DNA of 64,000 nucleotides from JBNPEO01 sp050490315 (GCF_050490315.1 NZ_JBNPEO010000014.1:1-64000); one strand, 5' to 3'. Shown: positions 16,040-23,795, counted from the stretch's first letter. Translations and numbers: made by a program. The notes: a model not told the origin generated them from the letters alone.

Positions 16040-17143
16040 CTAGGGACCGGAACGGTAAACGTCGGTCCCGAAGGTGTTGACCCCCGGTTCGCCGGCGCCC
16101 GCGAGACGGGGCAGGGCGAAGCTGTCTTCCATGGTGGCCAGCAGGCTGTAATGGTTGTAGGGGCGGTCCGAGCTGCTGCCCGGGGCGGTGAACGGGGAGA
16201 GTACCAAGGCGCCGACCTTTCCTCCTGCTGTGCCGCCGGTGACGCCCGTCGAGGGGCCGACGGCCCCGCCGTCGGCCTCGTCAAAGGTGATCACGAGCAT
16301 GCCGTCCTGCTGGTAGGCGGGGGAGGCCAGGATCGCCGGCACCTGGCTCTTCAACCATTCATCCGCCGTACCGAGGCCGCCGGCGGTCCCGTCCACGCAG
16401 GGACTGTCGTGCCCGTCGTGGCAGAGGTTGGGGGTGATGTAGGAGAGGTTGGCCGTGGTGTTGACCGACTGCAGGTCCTTTCCGAGCCTGGAGTAGTTGA
16501 CCACGTTCTTCGCGCACTCCGGGCTGGAGGTCAGGGAACGGAAGTAGACGAACGGGTTATGGCGGGTGCCGTACTGGTCACCGGGGGAGGCCGCCACATG
16601 TTCGTCGACGGCACCGAGCTCCGGGTGCTGGCAGGGTGCGGACATGTCTTCCATGTAGCCGCGCCAGGTCTTGGTTCTTTCGTTCAGCTGGCCGGCGATG
16701 GTGGGCACCTCGGCAGGGAACACACACCCGTCGCCCATCAGCCGTCCCTGCGAATCCACACCCGTGCCGGTAAACGGCGTGTAGACGGGGCAGTCTTTCT
16801 TGGTGCTCATGTTAGGCGGCTGCCCGGAGATCTGGGCGAGATAATTAGGCAGCGAGTTGTGCGAGATGCCGTAATAGTTGGTCAGCAGCACGCCCTGGGC
16901 GCGCAGGGTCCCGGAGAGGTACGGGGCCGGGGAGCCGCTGCCCCACACCCGGTCATAACCCTTGTTCTCCAGATTGATCACGAACACGTGGCCCGGCGTG
17001 CCGGACCGTTGTCCCTGCACCGGCCCACCCTGCGACTGGCAGGCCGCCGCCGTGACGACGAGGGCGACCATCGCCATTAGCGTGGCGGTCTGGGACCGCC
17101 GCGGGAGCGTGCTCTTCCATAGCGAACGAGTTCGGGCTGTCAC
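16040..17143 (-). CDS. Lipoprotein phosphoesterase (alkaline-phosphatase-like, phospholipase C/acid phosphatase family)
   Basis: A 367-residue exported lipoprotein. The GTG at 17143 is preceded by AGGAGAGG and starts a signal peptide with lipobox V-T-A-A-A-C (Cys35); the longer upstream frame lacks such features. The mature domain has motifs of the PF04185 phosphoesterase family: F-V-I-N-L-E-N-K-G-Y near the start, a nucleophile-side N-Y-Y-G-I-S-H-N-S-L-P-N-Y, then N-L-C-H-D-G-H-D-S, and I-T-F-D-E-A-D-G-G. Members remove phosphate from phospholipids or phosphoinositides. Lipid anchoring puts it on the outer membrane face beside the lipid-modifying proteins of this cluster. Substrate unknown. 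Confidence 0.88.
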   Translation of the reverse strand: MTARTRSLWKSTLPRRSQTATLMAMVALVVTAAACQSQGGPVQGQRSGTPGHVFVINLENKGYDRVWGSGSPAPYLSGTLRAQGVLLTNYYGISHNSLPNYLAQISGQPPNMSTKKDCPVYTPFTGTGVDSQGRLMGDGCVFPAEVPTIAGQLNERTKTWRGYMEDMSAPCQHPELGAVDEHVAASPGDQYGTRHNPFVYFRSLTSSPECAKNVVNYSRLGKDLQSVNTTANLSYITPNLCHDGHDSPCVDGTAGGLGTADEWLKSQVPAILASPAYQQDGMLVITFDEADGGAVGPSTGVTGGTAGGKVGALVLSPFTAPGSSSDRPYNHYSLLATMEDSFALPRLAGAGEPGVNTFGTDVYRSGP

Positions 17144-17341
17144 GCTGCCTCTCCTGTCCTCAGAATTTTCCTCGACGGATACCCCTGCGGTGACGCCGCC
17201 GCAAAGTTCCCGGCCCCTGCGACTGAGCCTGCCAGAAATGAGACTTTGGGATGCTCTGATCTTCCTGCGGTCAACCGGTGAAGCAGCAGCCGCCGGAAAG
17301 AGCCTCGGCAAGGTCCCCGGCGCCTGCGTCCCTTACCTTGC

Positions 17342-18056
17342 TCAGGATCTTTCGTGCTGCCGTTCCTGCCCGGCGGCGGTGCGTCGTCGGCTCTTGAGCA
17401 GTTCCACTGCGATGGGGACGAAAGAGATTACAACGATGACAACGAAAATCAGGTCAATGTTCGAACCGATCCACTCGTAGCGGCCCAGCCAGAACCCGAG
17501 CAACGTCACCCCTACGCCCCACAAGGCAGCCCCGATGGCATTAAAGGCGAAGAAGGAACGGTAACTCATCCCGGCGACGCCGGCCGTGACCGGAAGGAAC
17601 GTCCGCACCACCGGAACAAAGCGGGCCAGAACAACGGCCCGGCGTCCGTACTTCTCGAAAAAGCGGTGCGTCTGGTCCACGTATCTGCGTTTGAAAAACC
17701 GGGAATCCTCTTTCCGAAATACCGCAGGCCCCGCTTTGCGGCCGATCAGATACCCGGCCTGGTCGCCTACGAAAGCGGCCACGAACGCGGCGGCCGCCAG
17801 AAACAGAATATTCACCTGAATAGTGCCGGTGGCCACCAGCAATCCCGCCGTGAACAGAAGCGAATCCCCCGGCAGGAAGAACCCGACCAGAAGACCGGTC
17901 TCGACGAACAGGAACACACACGACCCCGACGACCCATGGAGCCAAGGCAGGATCACGCAGGAACTCGTTCGGATCAAGCCACGGCGGGAGCAGCCCGGCA
18001 ACGGGTCGGGACAACACACCGGCAGGCAACGCCAAAGAAACCATGGCCCTCACCAT
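17342..18056 (-). pseudogene. DedA-family membrane protein, frameshifted
   Basis: DedA proteins are membrane proteins linked to phospholipid scrambling and resistance to cationic peptides. The main part (about 17930 down to 17342) carries F-V-E-T-G-L-L-V-G-F-F-L-P-G-D and G-R-x-V-P-x-x-R family blocks (here A-R-F-V-P-V-V-R-T-F-L-P). The natural N-terminus (M-V-S-L-A-L-P-A-G ... P-N-E-F-L) lies in a different frame. Removing one base from the C-run 17924-17927 joins them. This is either a true one-base insertion or a base-calling error in a homopolymer. The start is ATG 18044 or 18056. The CTCAG repeat lies immediately upstream. Confidence 0.85.
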
Positions 18057-18067
18057 AGGGCAACAAT

Positions 18068-18084
18068 GCTGAGCAGACGCTGAG
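18068..18084 (-). promoter_or_regulatory. Direct repeat CTCAGC-N5-CTCAGC upstream of dedA
   Basis: On the minus (sense) strand CTCAGC occurs twice, exactly 11 bp apart, 12-24 bp upstream of the possible start codons. A TATGGT just downstream could be a -10 element, making the dedA mRNA nearly leaderless. Confidence 0.5.
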
Positions 18085-18125
18085 AACAGCTGCCCGGTGC
18101 AATCCGCAACGACCGGGCCCCTTCC

Positions 18126-18611
18126 TCAAACCCGGCACTCACACGCCGCCGGTAAATTCCCTGCCCGGGCCACAGCCGCTTCAGCTGACGCGACGACCTC
18201 AAGCCCGATCACGTCCAGGCGCGCCAAGCGACGGACGTCCCGTTGAAGGGCATGTAGATCCGTCGACAGCCCACCCCGCCCGCACCCGGCCGCGGCCGCG
18301 GCAGCAAGACCTGTGCACCTGCCGGTGATAGCCTCTGCCTCGGCCGTGTGCCGTTCGGAAAGTTTCACCTCGAACACCTCATGACTGGCGCCATTGTCCG
18401 TCGTGGTGGCCATGACAACGATGTCACCGCCGCCGGCCAGGGCATGCCTTACGGCGGCATCCACGGCCGGACGATGCATCACGGTATCCGGGATAGCCCA
18501 GACACCCCCGGAAACGGCGACACCTCCGCCGTCAGCGAGAGCGGCGTAAACGCGGCGCCGATACCGGGGTGCAGCGCCACGGAGCCTGACTATCAGCACC
18601 AACCACGTCAT
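18126..18611 (-). CDS. ChrB-N-terminal-domain-like protein (chromate-resistance type)
   Basis: The 161-residue protein starts M-T-W-L-V-L-I-V-R-L-R-G at ATG 18611. The pattern of a strand (W-L-V-L-I-V), a basic R-Y-R-R-R-V-Y helix, and a G-V-W-A-I-P-D strand followed by A-V-R-H-A-L matches the N-terminal domain of ChrB, a regulator/accessory protein of bacterial chromate resistance. The C-terminal ChrB domain is absent, and no chrA exporter is seen anywhere in the window. A second gene of this type is at 23253-23795, so the role may be broader than chromate. Many Ala and Gly runs near residue 105 suggest a flexible linker. Family assignment is moderate. Confidence 0.65.
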   Translation of the reverse strand: MTWLVLIVRLRGAAPRYRRRVYAALADGGGVAVSGGVWAIPDTVMHRPAVDAAVRHALAGGGDIVVMATTTDNGASHEVFEVKLSERHTAEAEAITGRCTGLAAAAAAGCGRGGLSTDLHALQRDVRRLARLDVIGLEVVASAEAAVARAGNLPAACECRV

Positions 18612-19141
18612 GGACCCCAGCTTATCGGGCGCCGTTGGCCACACCCGGCCGCTCCGAATCCAGTGTGCGCACGGACTGCCCGGAACAATAGGTGTCCGCC
18701 ACCCCTATCCGCGCCGTACAACCTGCCCCGGCGGCCAAAGAGACTCCGAAGCAGGGGCATTCCGACGGGAGAGCCCTACATGCATCGCAGCCCGCGCGGA
18801 CATCACAGGCCCTCGGTACTTCAGCGGCAGCACAGCAGGAAGAAAAAGCCTCCGCCGCGGTCGCCGGAAGACTGCGGCCCCGGTAAGTGTGCGCCCGGTC
18901 CGTAGCTCCTAATGGCCGACCAGCCGCCCGCACAGCGTCGAAGGACTGGTGCGTCCGACCCCGGTGAAGCCGCCGAAACAGCGCCCCGAATTGACGCCGC
19001 CTGTGGGTGGACCCTACAGGAAGCTCGGTTATGCTGGCGCAGATCGTGCAACTGCCGTCCGGCTGACCAGCACGTGCCTTCCATCCCGGCCGGTACCGAT
19101 GGTTAGTCAGAATGTGATCAGATCTAGGAGATTGGGTACAC
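18612..19141. other. Intergenic, no supported gene
   Basis: Frames exist on both strands, but none has a family resemblance, a good ribosome-binding site or sensible composition. The 250-codon minus-strand frame across 18622-19374 is the antisense of the gene at 19142 plus non-coding DNA. The last 60 bases presumably hold the promoter of the 19142-19932 pair. Confidence 0.4.
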
Positions 19142-19441
19142 ATGACCACCGCCAACCCTGCACCCGGGGGACCTTTGTCCACGGCGCCGGATAGCCCCGC
19201 TGTCCGGGTCGTGGTCGTAGAAAATCCGCATTGTCTCCAGGGGGACCTGGCCGTCGCCGTGAAGCAGGTCCGGGACACCGCAGAGTCGGGGGACAGACGA
19301 GGAATCCTAATGACCCGCCTCGGCCAGTCGCTGTTCACGGTGGAGGCCAGCCCCGACGTACCGTACGGAACCACCCTCGAGAGGGACCTCTGGAGGCGCC
19401 GCGCCGTCCCGGGCTCTGATCAAGCAGCACCGGTCCTGTGA
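19142..19441 (+). CDS. Small protein of unknown function, first of a coupled pair
   Basis: A 99-residue soluble protein with no signal or membrane segment. It contains a V-R-V-V-V-V-E-N-P strand-like segment and ends in an Arg-rich stretch. Its TGA overlaps the GTG of the next gene, so both are made together. I do not recognise a family. The short length and alternating hydrophobic pattern suggest a small alpha/beta domain. Confidence 0.55.
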   Translation: MTTANPAPGGPLSTAPDSPAVRVVVVENPHCLQGDLAVAVKQVRDTAESGDRRGILMTRLGQSLFTVEASPDVPYGTTLERDLWRRRAVPGSDQAAPVL

Positions 19442-19932
19442 TACCCGACCCCGACCAGGTCCAGGGAAGTCTGTGGAGAACGGACCCGATAACGCTGCGG
19501 GAAATCGTCCTGGACAGGGAGGCGCTGTGGGCCCGCCTCGACTCCTGCCCTGCCCTTGAACGGGTGTGGATCTTATCGCTTCTCGGCCAGCCAGAGGAAG
19601 CCATACACGCCGGCCACGCACTGGCGGCAACAGCCCGGGACCGGCTCCTACCCCTGTTGGTGCTCGCCCGCGCCTACCAGCGCCAATACGCCTGGCATGA
19701 GGCGGCCCGGGTCCACGAAGAAGCACTACAACTGGCCGGGACCCGCGTCCGCGAGGCCATGGTCCGATACCAGATCGGCAGGCGACTGTTCGACGAAGCC
19801 CGCTACCGCGAGGCAGCTGCCGAATTCGAATGGGCACGCGACCTCTACCGAACCTCGAACACACCCGGGCAAATGGTTCGCACGTGCCAAGACGCCCTCG
19901 ACAGAGCCCGCGAGCTGCTAACCGGGCTCTAA
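19438..19932 (+). CDS. Tetratricopeptide-like (TPR) protein of unknown function
   Basis: The 164-residue protein is almost entirely helical from residue 20 on. It shows repeated helix pairs with small residues at TPR positions: G-Q-P-E-E-A-I-H-A-G-H, Y-A-W-H-E-A-A-R-V-H-E-E-A-L and Y-R-E-A-A-A-E-F-E-W-A. TPR arrays mediate protein-protein contacts. It starts with GTG overlapping the stop of its partner. The pair stands alone between a ChrB-like gene and a resolvase, with no hint of the binding partner. Confidence 0.65.
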   Translation: MIPDPDQVQGSLWRTDPITLREIVLDREALWARLDSCPALERVWILSLLGQPEEAIHAGHALAATARDRLLPLLVLARAYQRQYAWHEAARVHEEALQLAGTRVREAMVRYQIGRRLFDEARYREAAAEFEWARDLYRTSNTPGQMVRTCQDALDRARELLTGL

Positions 19933-20363
19933 GCCCGGCCGAACGCAAACCGGGACGACGCCGGACCATGCCAGGGCTGTCTGATCAATGACCACTACCC
20001 GGCGCAGGTCTGCTGGAGCCCACCGATCACCAACCGGCCACAGCCGGCCCACTTCGGCCCCTGTAGGGACCCTTACAGCTATCCGAGTACCCACAGCGTT
20101 CCAATTCTGGCCGCAGGAACGAGAGACCACCGAACCCGGGAACCATGAAGCCCGAAGCGTGGTGGTGAGGGCGGCGTGCATCAGGCAAAGCACGAAGAAA
20201 GCGCTTCCCACGGCCCGACCGAAATTCCCTCTACAAGCACATACCGGCGCCCGGAGGACGCCATCCTCATAACCGGCCCGGCGTTCGATAGGCGATTCCC
20301 TCGCGGCAGCGAGGCGACGAATATCGCCGCAAAAAGACCGCCATCTACCGCCGAAAATTGTCG

Positions 20364-20514
20364 TTTTCAGAAGTCTTCTGCACTCGCTCCCGCGGAATTC
20401 CGGCGTAGTGCAGACGAGTACGGACACGGAGATGTCACAAGTCCCCTGCACGGAATTGCATTCCGCTCAATAGTCCTCTGCACCAACCGTCACTTTTCAG
20501 AAGTCGCCTGCACC
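20364..20514. repeat. Array of five GTGCAG-type repeats downstream of the resolvase gene
   Basis: Minus-strand copies of GTGCAGnnGACTnnTGA lie at 20364-20384, 20434-20452, 20463-20484 and 20491-20514, plus one inverted copy at 20407-20423. The last three have their CTGCAC cores 30-31 bp apart, about three DNA turns, and the two at 331-382 show the same 31-bp step. The rest of the 19933-20526 interval holds no gene I can support. The layout resembles the multi-site ends of transposons or a resolvase accessory array. Confidence 0.65.
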
Positions 20515-20526
20515 AAACAGCAGCGA

Positions 20527-21108
20527 CTATTGCGTCGAAGCCCCAGTCGCGCCTGCTGCCGGGACCCACCGGTAGAGCGTCGGGACGGAGACGCCGAGGC
20601 TCGTGGCCACTTCCCGGGGCGGTGTTCCCTGCTTGAGTAGTTTGCGGGCTGAGCGGATCTTGGCTTCCGTCATGATGCGTTTGCGGCCACCTACTCGTCC
20701 CTGTTCGCGCGCGGCTCGGAGTCCGGCTTGGGTGCGCTCGACCATGAGCTCCCGTTCCATCTGGGCCAGGGATGCCATCACGTTGAAGAAAAAGCGCCCG
20801 GAGACCGTGGTGGTATCGATCGCGTCGGTGAGGCTGACGAAGCCTACGCCGCGGTTGTTTAGGCCGCCGGCGAAGTCCAGGAGGTCTTTCACGCTCCGGC
20901 CCAGGCGGTCTAGCTTCCACACCACCAGGGTGTCACCGTCGCGCAGGGTGTCTAGCGCCCGGTCGAGTCCGGGGCGGTGAGACTTGGTGCCGCTGATCGT
21001 GTCTTCGTAGATTTTGTCGCATCCGGCCTTCTTCAGGGCGCCGATCTGCAAGCCCAGGTTCTGGTCCCGGGTGGAGACTCGGGCGTAGCCGATTCGGTGT
21101 GCGGTCAT
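20527..21108 (-). CDS. Serine recombinase (resolvase/invertase family)
   Basis: The 193-residue protein has a full catalytic domain beginning R-I-G-Y-A-R-V-S-T-R-D-Q with nucleophile Ser12. It also has the conserved L-D-R-L-G-R-S block, long E helix with Q-M-E-R-E-L-M-V-E-R, and a C-terminal helix-turn-helix (V-A-T-S-L-G-V-S-V-P-T-L-Y-R-W). It is a Tn3-type resolvase/invertase in length and motif order. No transposase gene accompanies it. Dyads at 21113-21180 just upstream suit a res site. Two decayed resolvase genes lie at the flanks of the accessory region. Confidence 0.92.
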   Translation of the reverse strand: MTAHRIGYARVSTRDQNLGLQIGALKKAGCDKIYEDTISGTKSHRPGLDRALDTLRDGDTLVVWKLDRLGRSVKDLLDFAGGLNNRGVGFVSLTDAIDTTTVSGRFFFNVMASLAQMERELMVERTQAGLRAAREQGRVGGRKRIMTEAKIRSARKLLKQGTPPREVATSLGVSVPTLYRWVPAAGATGASTQ

Positions 21109-21112
21109 GGGT

Positions 21113-21180
21113 GTTCTCTTCTCAAAACTCAGTCCGGCACATTGGTGAACCGTACCGTTTTGAGACCTATTTGTGAGAAC
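21113..21180. promoter_or_regulatory. Nested dyads upstream of the resolvase: candidate res site
   Basis: TCTCAAAAC (21120-21128) pairs with GTTTTGAGA (21157-21165), and GTTCTC (21113-21118) with GAGAAC (21175-21180). The element starts just before the resolvase ATG, where res sites are usually found. Confidence 0.5.
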
Positions 21181-21296
21181 GACCGGCCCTGAGCTCGGTT
21201 TTTCGTCCTAACGGCGGTTTTCCGCAAGAAGATGCCCGTTTGCAACAGCTCGCTGCGAACACCACGATTCTCAAATCAACCTGTTCTTGAAATCCT

Positions 21297-21312
21297 TCGT
21301 TATCGATAACGA
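21297..21312. repeat. 16-bp perfect palindrome
   Basis: TCGTTATCGATAACGA is fully self-complementary. It lies in the 350-bp space between the resolvase promoter and the MFS gene, where no other gene is seen. It could be a repressor operator. Confidence 0.6.
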
Positions 21313-21416
21313 CAAGACGGGGCCGTACGAGAGGAGTCCGCACACCCCTGGAGCGCCCCTGCATCCAATTGCGGCCGAGGGTGAAACATCGTAAGGACGA
21401 AAGTCCACTACAGTGG

Positions 21417-21440
21417 GTGCATGGACGCGCACGTATGCAC
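21417..21440 (+). promoter_or_regulatory. Inverted repeat GTGCAT...ATGCAC before the MFS/arsR operon
   Basis: Six-base arms separated by 12 bases end 17 bp before the MFS ATG, a position suitable for the ArsR-type repressor encoded as second gene of the operon. Short arms keep confidence low. Confidence 0.35.
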
Positions 21441-21457
21441 TTAAGAGAGTTGGCCCG

Positions 21458-22720
21458 ATGTTAGCGGTTCTGCGGAATGTGACCTACCGGCGGCTGTTCG
21501 CGGCCCAGATCGTGGCCCTGATCGGCACCGGGCTGCTCACGGTGGCCCTCGGGCTGCTGGCCTACGACCTGGCCGGCCGGAACGCCGGGGCGGTGCTGGG
21601 CACAGCTTTGACGATCAAGATGCTGGCCTATGTGGGTCTGGCCCCGGTGATCAACGCACTGGTGGCGCGGCTGCCGAAGAAGCCGGTGCTGATCGGGGCG
21701 GACCTGATCCGCGCGGCGATGGCACTGTGCCTGCCCTTCATCACCGACACCTGGCAGATCTACGTGGTGATCTTCCTGTTGCAGTCCGCCTCCGCGACCT
21801 TCACCCCGGCCTTCCAGTCGCTGATCCCCACCATCCTGAAGGACGAGCGCGACTACACCCGCGCGTTGTCCCTCTCCCGGCTGGCCTACGACATGGAAGC
21901 CCTGGTCAGCCCGGCCCTTGCGGCGTTGCTGCTGACGCTGATCAGCTTCAACAACCTGTTCATCGGTACCGTGGCCGGGTTCCTGTTCTCGGCCTTCATG
22001 GTCACCATCACGGCCCTGCCCCGGATTTCCGCCCCGGCCGGGCCGCAGACGTCCCTGTGGCACCGGACCACCCTGGGCACACGGATTTTCTGGCGCAACC
22101 GGCGCCTGCGGTCCCTGCTGGCACTGAACCTGGTGGTCGCAGCCCCGACGGCGCTGGTGCTGGTCAACACCGTGGTCTACGTCCGGGATGTCCTGCACCG
22201 CCCCGACACCGACCTGGCCCTGGCCCTGGCCTGCTTCGGTGTCGGTTCCATGATCGTCGCCCTGTCCGCGCCCCGGGTTCTGGACCGGTTCGGGGACCGT
22301 GCCGTGATGCTCACCGGCGCAGCGCTGATCCCCGCCGTGCTGGCCGGCGCCACACTCCTGACCCTCCTGGGCGTCGGTGGTGCGGGATGGTGGCTGCTGC
22401 TGGGGCTGTGGTTCCTGCTAGGGGCGGCGAACTCCACGATCCTCACCCCCTCGTCCCGGCTGCTGCGCGATGCCTCCACCGAGGAAACCCGGCCCTATGT
22501 TTTCACGGCGCAGTTCTCCCTCTCCCACGCCTGCTACATCCTGACCTACCCGCTGGCCGGTTGGATCGGGGCGGCCGCGGGACTGGGCTGGGCCGCGCTG
22601 GCTTTGACAATTGTTGCGATGATAGGCAGTGCGGGTGCATTCCTGTCCTGGCCACGGCACACCGCCGCGGCATCCCAGGAACCAGCCACTGAGGAGCAGA
22701 CCGTTGAGCAGCAGGCCTAG
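21458..22720 (+). CDS. MFS efflux transporter paired with an ArsR-type metal sensor
   Basis: A 420-residue, 12-helix major facilitator protein. The ATG at 21458 is chosen over the in-frame start at 21413 because it leaves the usual short N-terminus (M-L-A-V-L-R-N-V-T-Y-R-R-L-F-A-A-Q). The N-half resembles NreB-like and other cation/drug exporters. The loop between helices 2 and 3 reads A-R-L-P-K-K-P-V-L-I-G-A-D. Its end overlaps the ArsR gene, whose protein has a Zn/Co/Ni-type site, so export of one of these ions is a reasonable inference. The C-terminal tail is Glu-rich without His or Cys clusters. Confidence 0.85.
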   Translation: MLAVLRNVTYRRLFAAQIVALIGTGLLTVALGLLAYDLAGRNAGAVLGTALTIKMLAYVGLAPVINALVARLPKKPVLIGADLIRAAMALCLPFITDTWQIYVVIFLLQSASATFTPAFQSLIPTILKDERDYTRALSLSRLAYDMEALVSPALAALLLTLISFNNLFIGTVAGFLFSAFMVTITALPRISAPAGPQTSLWHRTTLGTRIFWRNRRLRSLLALNLVVAAPTALVLVNTVVYVRDVLHRPDTDLALALACFGVGSMIVALSAPRVLDRFGDRAVMLTGAALIPAVLAGATLLTLLGVGGAGWWLLLGLWFLLGAANSTILTPSSRLLRDASTEETRPYVFTAQFSLSHACYILTYPLAGWIGAAAGLGWAALALTIVAMIGSAGAFLSWPRHTAAASQEPATEEQTVEQQA

Positions 22721-23081
22721 CAGCGCGTTGAACACCGTCCCAGGGGAACCCTCCCTGGCCCACCCGGTCACCCCGGGCACGGAGCTGCTCGAAACAGCCG
22801 CAGGCACGCTGCGGATGCTCGCCGAACCCACCCGCCTGCACCTGCTCTGGCAGCTCTCCACCGGACCGAAAACCGTCACCGAACTCGCCGACGCGTCCGG
22901 GGCGCCCCGGACCGTGGTCAGCCAGCACCTGGCCAAACTCCGGCTCAGCGGCCTCGTGGACACCCGCAAGGACGGCCGGCACGTCATCTATTCCCTGCAC
23001 GACGGGCACCTGGTCCGGCTCATCCGCGAAACCATCAACCACGCCGACCACCGGATGACCGGGGAACCGGCCCACGACTGA
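22704..23081 (+). CDS. ArsR/SmtB-family metal sensor with alpha-5 site
   Basis: A 125-residue winged-helix repressor. The TTG at 22704 has GAGGAG seven bases upstream and overlaps the MFS gene by 17 bases. The DNA-binding helix is in G-A-P-R-T-V-V-S-Q-H-L-A-K-L. The C-terminal helix carries Asp100, His102, His113 and His116. The spacing D-x-H-x10-H-x2-H is exactly that of the alpha-5 metal site of CzrA/NmtR-type sensors of Zn, Co or Ni. No alpha-3 cysteine pair is present. It should repress the operon until metal binds. Confidence 0.92.
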   Translation: MSSRPSSALNTVPGEPSLAHPVTPGTELLETAAGTLRMLAEPTRLHLLWQLSTGPKTVTELADASGAPRTVVSQHLAKLRLSGLVDTRKDGRHVIYSLHDGHLVRLIRETINHADHRMTGEPAHD

Positions 23082-23227
23082 CGCCTCTCCCCATGCCGGT
23101 AACCCGCCGCCGCCATCGAAAGCACTGACCACTGAGCTGGACCCGCCAAATAGCGCTGACAAAACAACGCCAAATACCGCTGCGCTTCACGCGTTAGGTG
23201 CATCCGCATGCGGACGGGCAGGGGATA

Positions 23228-23243
23228 TGTAACAGCAGTTACA
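23228..23243 (+). promoter_or_regulatory. Inverted repeat TGTAAC-AGCA-GTTACA
   Basis: A perfect dyad with six-base arms ends ten bases before the GTG of the ChrB-like gene. This is an apt position for a repressor of that operon, possibly the ChrB-like protein itself. Confidence 0.5.
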
Positions 23244-23252
23244 ATTGCACCT

Positions 23253-23795
23253 GTGACTAACACATTGGAATCTTCCTGGCTTGTGATGCTCGTGCAGGTG
23301 CCCTCTGAACCGTCCCGGCACCGGGTCGCCGTCTGGCGCGAGCTGCGGCGGTTCGGTGCGGTTCCGGTCGGACAAGGTGCATGGACGGCCCCCGATGTGC
23401 CGGTGTGCAGGGAAGGTGCCGACAAGGCGCGGGCTCTGGCCCGTTCCGGCGGCGGTGAGCTGATCCTGCTGACCACGGGCTCCACTGATGCTGATGCTGC
23501 GAAGCTCCGTGCATTGTTCGACGCTGCCAGGGAGGATGAATGGGCGGAGTTCGTCGCTGATTGTGGGAAGTTCAAGGACGAAATCGCCCGGGAAATCTCC
23601 AAGCATAAGTTCACGCTGGCCGAGTTGGAAGAGGAAGAACAGAACCTGGAACGGCTGAGGCGGTGGTTCCGCACGATCCGCGCGAGGGACGTCTTCGGCA
23701 GCCCATCGGCAGCCAGAGCAGATGAGGATTTGGCTGCCTGCGCCGTTGTCTTGGAGGAATTTTCCGGGCTCGTTTATCAGGAGCTGCACTCATGA
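23253..23795 (+). CDS. ChrB-N-terminal-domain-like regulator or accessory protein
   Basis: The 180-residue protein begins with GTG at 23253 just below the dyad operator. The start W-L-V-M-L-V-Q-V-P, then R-H-R-V-A-V-W-R-E-L-R-R-F-G-A and Q-G-A-W-T-A-P, is typical of the ChrB N-terminal domain found in actinobacterial chromate-resistance loci. A later helical region (about 115-140) has the charged run L-A-E-L-E-E-E-E-Q-N-L-E-R-L. It overlaps the MFS exporter gene as ATGA. In actinobacteria such proteins accompany chromate and other oxyanion exporters (family knowledge); no chrA is present here, so the partner MFS is the likely exporter. Confidence 0.8.
   Translation: MTNTLESSWLVMLVQVPSEPSRHRVAVWRELRRFGAVPVGQGAWTAPDVPVCREGADKARALARSGGGELILLTTGSTDADAAKLRALFDAAREDEWAEFVADCGKFKDEIAREISKHKFTLAELEEEEQNLERLRRWFRTIRARDVFGSPSAARADEDLAACAVVLEEFSGLVYQELHS

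Noticed and set aside
18622..19374. 250-codon minus-strand frame before the TPR gene pair
   Set aside because: Cys/Arg-rich with no family likeness; half of it is antisense to the gene at 19142.
20364..20514. CRISPR array or plasmid iteron set
   Set aside because: Repeats are imperfect, too few, one is inverted, and they track with resolvase genes rather than cas or rep genes.
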